Below, piece by piece: positions 4,885 through 7,338 of a DNA stretch of 7,338 nt (positions within the stretch are counted from its first letter, which is position 1; each line of letters starts with the position of its first letter). The notes beneath the pieces were generated by a model. The model was not told the DNA's origin. It saw only the letters and a program-made list of their open reading frames with translations, and did not search any database. Source of the DNA: CAYNRE01 sp964399535 (GTDB taxonomy: Bacteria > Planctomycetota > Planctomycetia > Pirellulales > CAYNRE01); contig CAYNRE010000075.1 of NCBI GenBank assembly GCA_964399535.1, positions 1 to 7,338 on the forward strand, written 5' to 3'. The translations under genes and the position numbers were made by a program.

Positions 4885-7338
4885 ATGCCCGTCCCGCGTC
4901 TGGCGTTCACGACCGCGCTGCTTCTGAATGTTCACTTCCTTTCCTGGGCCCAGGCCCAATCGGGCGTTACGCAAACCATCGCCCAAACCGGCGTGGGGGG
5001 CGTGCCGGGGGTCGCCGGGGCGAATTTCAGCCAGTTCAATAGCCCCGTCCTGAACGGGGCGGGGGAGACGGCGTTTGTTGGCGTTTTGCAAACCGGCGTA
5101 GGGGGCGTGACCAGCAGCGATGACTCGGGCATCTGGGGACCCGACGCGGGGGGAAACCTGAGCCTGGTGGCCCGTGAGGGCGTGGGGGGCGTGCCGGGGG
5201 TCGCCGGGGCGAATTTCCTCGCCTTCGGTAGCCACGTCCTGAACGGGGCGGGGGAGACGGCGTTCTTAGGTTTCTTGCAGACTGGCGTGGGGGGCGTGAC
5301 CAGCAGCAATGACCGGGGCATCTGGGGCCCCGACTCGGGAGGAAACCTCAGCCTGATTGCCCGTGAGGGCGTGGGGAGCGTGCCGGGGGTCGCCGGGGCC
5401 AATTTCAGTGGTTTCAGTGGTAGCCCCGTCCTGAACGGCGCGGGGGAGACGGCGTTCTGGGGTTCCTTGCAAACCGGCGTGGGGGGCGTGACCAGCAGTA
5501 ATGACTCGGGCATCTGGGGACCCGACTCGGGAGGCAACCTCAGCCTCGTGGCCCGCGAAGGAGTCGGTGGCGTGCCGGGCGTCGCCGGGGCCAATTTCAG
5601 TGGGTTCAGTAGCCCCGTCCTGAACGGCGCGGGGGAGACGGCGTTCTACGGTACTTTGCAAACCGGCACAGGGGGCGTGACCTCGAGCAATGACTCGGGC
5701 ATCTGGGGACCCGACGCGGGAGGCAACCTGAGCCTGATTGCCCGCGAAGGCGTGGGAGGCGTGCCGGGAATCTCGTTCGTTCTGGCTGCGTTTAGCAGCT
5801 TCAGCTCGCCGGTCCTCAATGGATCAGGAAACGTAGCGTTTGGCGCCGCTTTAGTGATTGTCGGGGGCCTCACGTCCAGCAACGACTCGGGGATTTGGGG
5901 ACCCGATCCAGCGGGAACCCTGAGCCTCATCGCCCGCGAGGGGGTGGGGGGCGTGCCGGGGGTCGCCGGGGCGAATTTCAGCAACTTCGGTAGCCCTGCC
6001 CTGAACAGCGCGGGACAGACGGCATTCTCGGGGTCGTTGCAGACCGGCGTGGGGGGAGTCACCGTGAGCAATGACGGGGGCATCTGGATCGGCGACGGCG
6101 TCGAGCTGGTCGAGGTCCAGCGAGAAGGCAGCTCGCTGGCGGGCGGAACCGTCACCGGTCTCGCCCTGACCGCGAATTCCGGCGGCGAGGACGGCCGCCC
6201 CACCGGCCTGAACGATTACGGCCAGATCGCCTACCTGGCCTCGCTCTTGACCGGTCAGGGCATCTTCCTCTGGACCCCCACGCTCCACTGGCGCGGGACT
6301 GCCGGCGACGGCCAGTGGGATAGCCGCACCAACTTCACCCTCTCGACCGACCCGGCCCAGGTCCACGAGGTGATTCTCGACCCGGCCAGCAGTGTGGCTA
6401 TCACCGGCGGCGCGGGCAGCACCACGGTCAAGAGCCTGCAAGTGGGCGGCGGGGCGGGAACGGTCGGCCTGACGCTGCCCGCCGGGAGCACTTTAAACGC
6501 CGTCGAAGGCGTAACGCTGGTGGCCGGAAGTATCGCGGGGAGCGCGGCGAGTCTCGCGGCCGATACGCTCACGGTGCAGGACGGGGCCTTGTCGAGCAGC
6601 CTGTCGATCGCGACCGGCACCACCAAGACCAGCACGGGGAGCGTGTCGATTTCCGGAAGCAGCTCGACTCTTGGCACTCTTTCCGTTGAGGACGGTACGC
6701 TCAGCTTCACGGCGGGCAATCACGCGGCCACAACGGTCTACCTGAACCCAACCGGCCCCTCAACCGGCCGGGACCTGGTCGTGTCGGGAGCAGGCACAAC
6801 CGTCACCGCCAGTGGCGCGACGTTTCTGGGATACGACACGTTGTTCGGAGGAGTTCCGCTGGGGACTGGTGCCGCTCTAACGGTTGGCACCGGGGCTGAC
6901 TTCACGACGTCGGCCCTGCGTATCGGGGGAGGTAACTCGGTCGACATTGCTGGTGGAACGCTGGCCAGTGGATTGATCAATAGCGAAGGACAGCTCACCA
7001 ACAATGGCACAATCGACCTGGGAGGGACTGGCACTTTGACTGTCCACGCCGGCGGCTTCCTGAGCGGGAACGGTCTCGTCTTGGGGAACCTGGCGGTGAA
7101 CTCGGGCGGCACGCTTTCGCCCGGCAACAGCCCCGGCACGATGAGCGTCGTGGGCAATGTCACCTGGGGGCCCAGCGGCACGTTTCTTCTGGAAGTGAAC
7201 GACGCCACGGGCATCAGCGGCGCCGATCCCGGCTGGGACCTGCTCGACGCCACGGGCACGCTCACGATCACGGCGAGTGCGGGCAACGAATTCACGCTCG
7301 ACGTCGACTCGCTCACGCTGGCCAACGCGCCCGGCAAC
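4885..7338 (+). CDS. Secreted NxxGxxAF tandem-repeat surface protein with autotransporter-like region (3' end outside window)
   Basis: The frame is open without a stop for 818 codons from ATG 4885 to the window edge. The start is supported by AGGA (4872-4875), 9 nt upstream, and an immediate signal peptide: Arg5, a hydrophobic core, then AQA-QS near residues 23-27 as a likely cleavage site. Residues 32-408 hold six tandem repeats of about 63 residues, each with an N-x-x-G-x-x-A-F motif (N at 57, 120, 184, 247, 312, 374) and an SSNDSGIWGPD-like turn. A degenerate seventh (409-466) has NDYGQIAY at 443-450. Then HWRGTAGDGQWDSRTNF (468-484), the WxGxGxxxWxxxxNW-like signature opening passenger-like regions in planctomycete surface proteins, leads into Gly/Thr/Ser/Val-rich beta-strand repeats and LSPGNSPGT (744-752). 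This order matches the choice-of-anchor NxxGxxAF protein class. A PEP-CTERM anchor is expected beyond the window, as at 103-192. Its biochemical role is unknown; a structural or adhesive surface function is plausible. Open antisense frames here are by-products of the repeats. Confidence 0.88.
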   Translation, partial: MPVPRLAFTTALLLNVHFLSWAQAQSGVTQTIAQTGVGGVPGVAGANFSQFNSPVLNGAGETAFVGVLQTGVGGVTSSDDSGIWGPDAGGNLSLVAREGVGGVPGVAGANFLAFGSHVLNGAGETAFLGFLQTGVGGVTSSNDRGIWGPDSGGNLSLIAREGVGSVPGVAGANFSGFSGSPVLNGAGETAFWGSLQTGVGGVTSSNDSGIWGPDSGGNLSLVAREGVGGVPGVAGANFSGFSSPVLNGAGETAFYGTLQTGTGGVTSSNDSGIWGPDAGGNLSLIAREGVGGVPGISFVLAAFSSFSSPVLNGSGNVAFGAALVIVGGLTSSNDSGIWGPDPAGTLSLIAREGVGGVPGVAGANFSNFGSPALNSAGQTAFSGSLQTGVGGVTVSNDGGIWIGDGVELVEVQREGSSLAGGTVTGLALTANSGGEDGRPTGLNDYGQIAYLASLLTGQGIFLWTPTLHWRGTAGDGQWDSRTNFTLSTDPAQVHEVILDPASSVAITGGAGSTTVKSLQVGGGAGTVGLTLPAGSTLNAVEGVTLVAGSIAGSAASLAADTLTVQDGALSSSLSIATGTTKTSTGSVSISGSSSTLGTLSVEDGTLSFTAGNHAATTVYLNPTGPSTGRDLVVSGAGTTVTASGATFLGYDTLFGGVPLGTGAALTVGTGADFTTSALRIGGGNSVDIAGGTLASGLINSEGQLTNNGTIDLGGTGTLTVHAGGFLSGNGLVLGNLAVNSGGTLSPGNSPGTMSVVGNVTWGPSGTFLLEVNDATGISGADPGWDLLDATGTLTITASAGNEFTLDVDSLTLANAPGN
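4978..6108 (+). repeat. Six-unit in-frame tandem repeat (about 189 bp each) in the secreted-protein gene
   Basis: Units begin at 4978, 5167, 5356, 5548, 5737 and 5929, giving lengths of 189, 189, 192, 189, 192 and 180 bp, all multiples of three. Each reads (V/I)A(R/Q)-GVGGVPGVAGANF, then (S)PVLNGAGETAF, LQTGVGGV, SSNDSGIWGPD and GGNLSL. Units 1-4 and 6 are close even at third codon positions, while unit 5 differs in its first half (GISFVLAAFSSF, NGSGNVAF, ALVIVGGL). This is a coding repeat, not a CRISPR array: there are no unique spacers. Confidence 0.93.

Noticed and set aside
4978..6108. CRISPR-like periodicity
   Set aside because: Units are about 189 bp, fully coding, in frame and without short repeats separated by unique spacers.
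4932..7337. Several long open frames on the minus strand opposite the secreted-protein gene (e.g. 4932-5594, 5646-6203, 6738-7337)
   Set aside because: Their proteins are Pro/Thr/Ala/Arg-rich and periodic because they mirror the repeats on the + strand. The + frame is continuous, has a signal peptide, conserved motifs and a ribosome site.

Overview
The window looks like GC-rich genomic DNA from a planctomycete (phylum Planctomycetota, probably a Pirellulales-type member). The reasons are three characteristic features: a PEP-CTERM sorting signal at the end of an exported protein, a planctomycete-type ECF sigma factor overlapping a giant membrane-anchored Ser/Thr kinase with WD40 repeats, and a large secreted protein made of NxxGxxAF repeats followed by an autotransporter-like Gly/Thr/Ser-rich region. 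All four genes lie on the + strand. I found no tRNA, rRNA, CRISPR array or insertion sequence.

Layout: (1) 1-195 is the last 64 codons of an exported protein ending in a VPEPG-type PEP-CTERM anchor, followed by a GC-rich hairpin. (2) 376-1047 is an ECF-type sigma-70 factor. (3) 1025-4540 overlaps it by 23 bp and encodes a 1171-residue protein: cytoplasmic Ser/Thr kinase, one membrane segment, then about 14 WD40-like repeats (two possible seven-bladed propellers). The overlap contains a 21-bp tandem repeat coding for PPWDE-type motifs. (4) 4541-4884 is noncoding: a strong GC hairpin after the kinase gene, then an AT-richer leader with several overlapping inverted repeats. (5) 4885 to the window edge is the first 818 codons of a secreted protein with a signal peptide, six close copies and one degenerate copy of a repeat of about 63 residues, and a beta-rich passenger-like region. 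It is cut by the window end.

How the genes may work together: the sigma factor and kinase are almost certainly co-expressed and probably form one signalling unit in which the membrane kinase, with an extracytoplasmic WD40 sensor or scaffold, affects the sigma factor. The flanking genes encode exported, probably cell-surface proteins that appear to belong to the same broad class: the tail of the first resembles the kind of tail expected for the second. A regulatory pair set between surface-protein genes suggests, but does not prove, that the pair controls them.

The most notable points are the tandem repeat that serves two reading frames at the sigma/kinase junction, the near-identical DNA repeats in the surface protein with one diverged internal unit, the mutually exclusive hairpins in its leader, and a long insert in the kinase between catalytic loop and DFG motif. 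The components are recognisable families; I did not find a system that is clearly without precedent.
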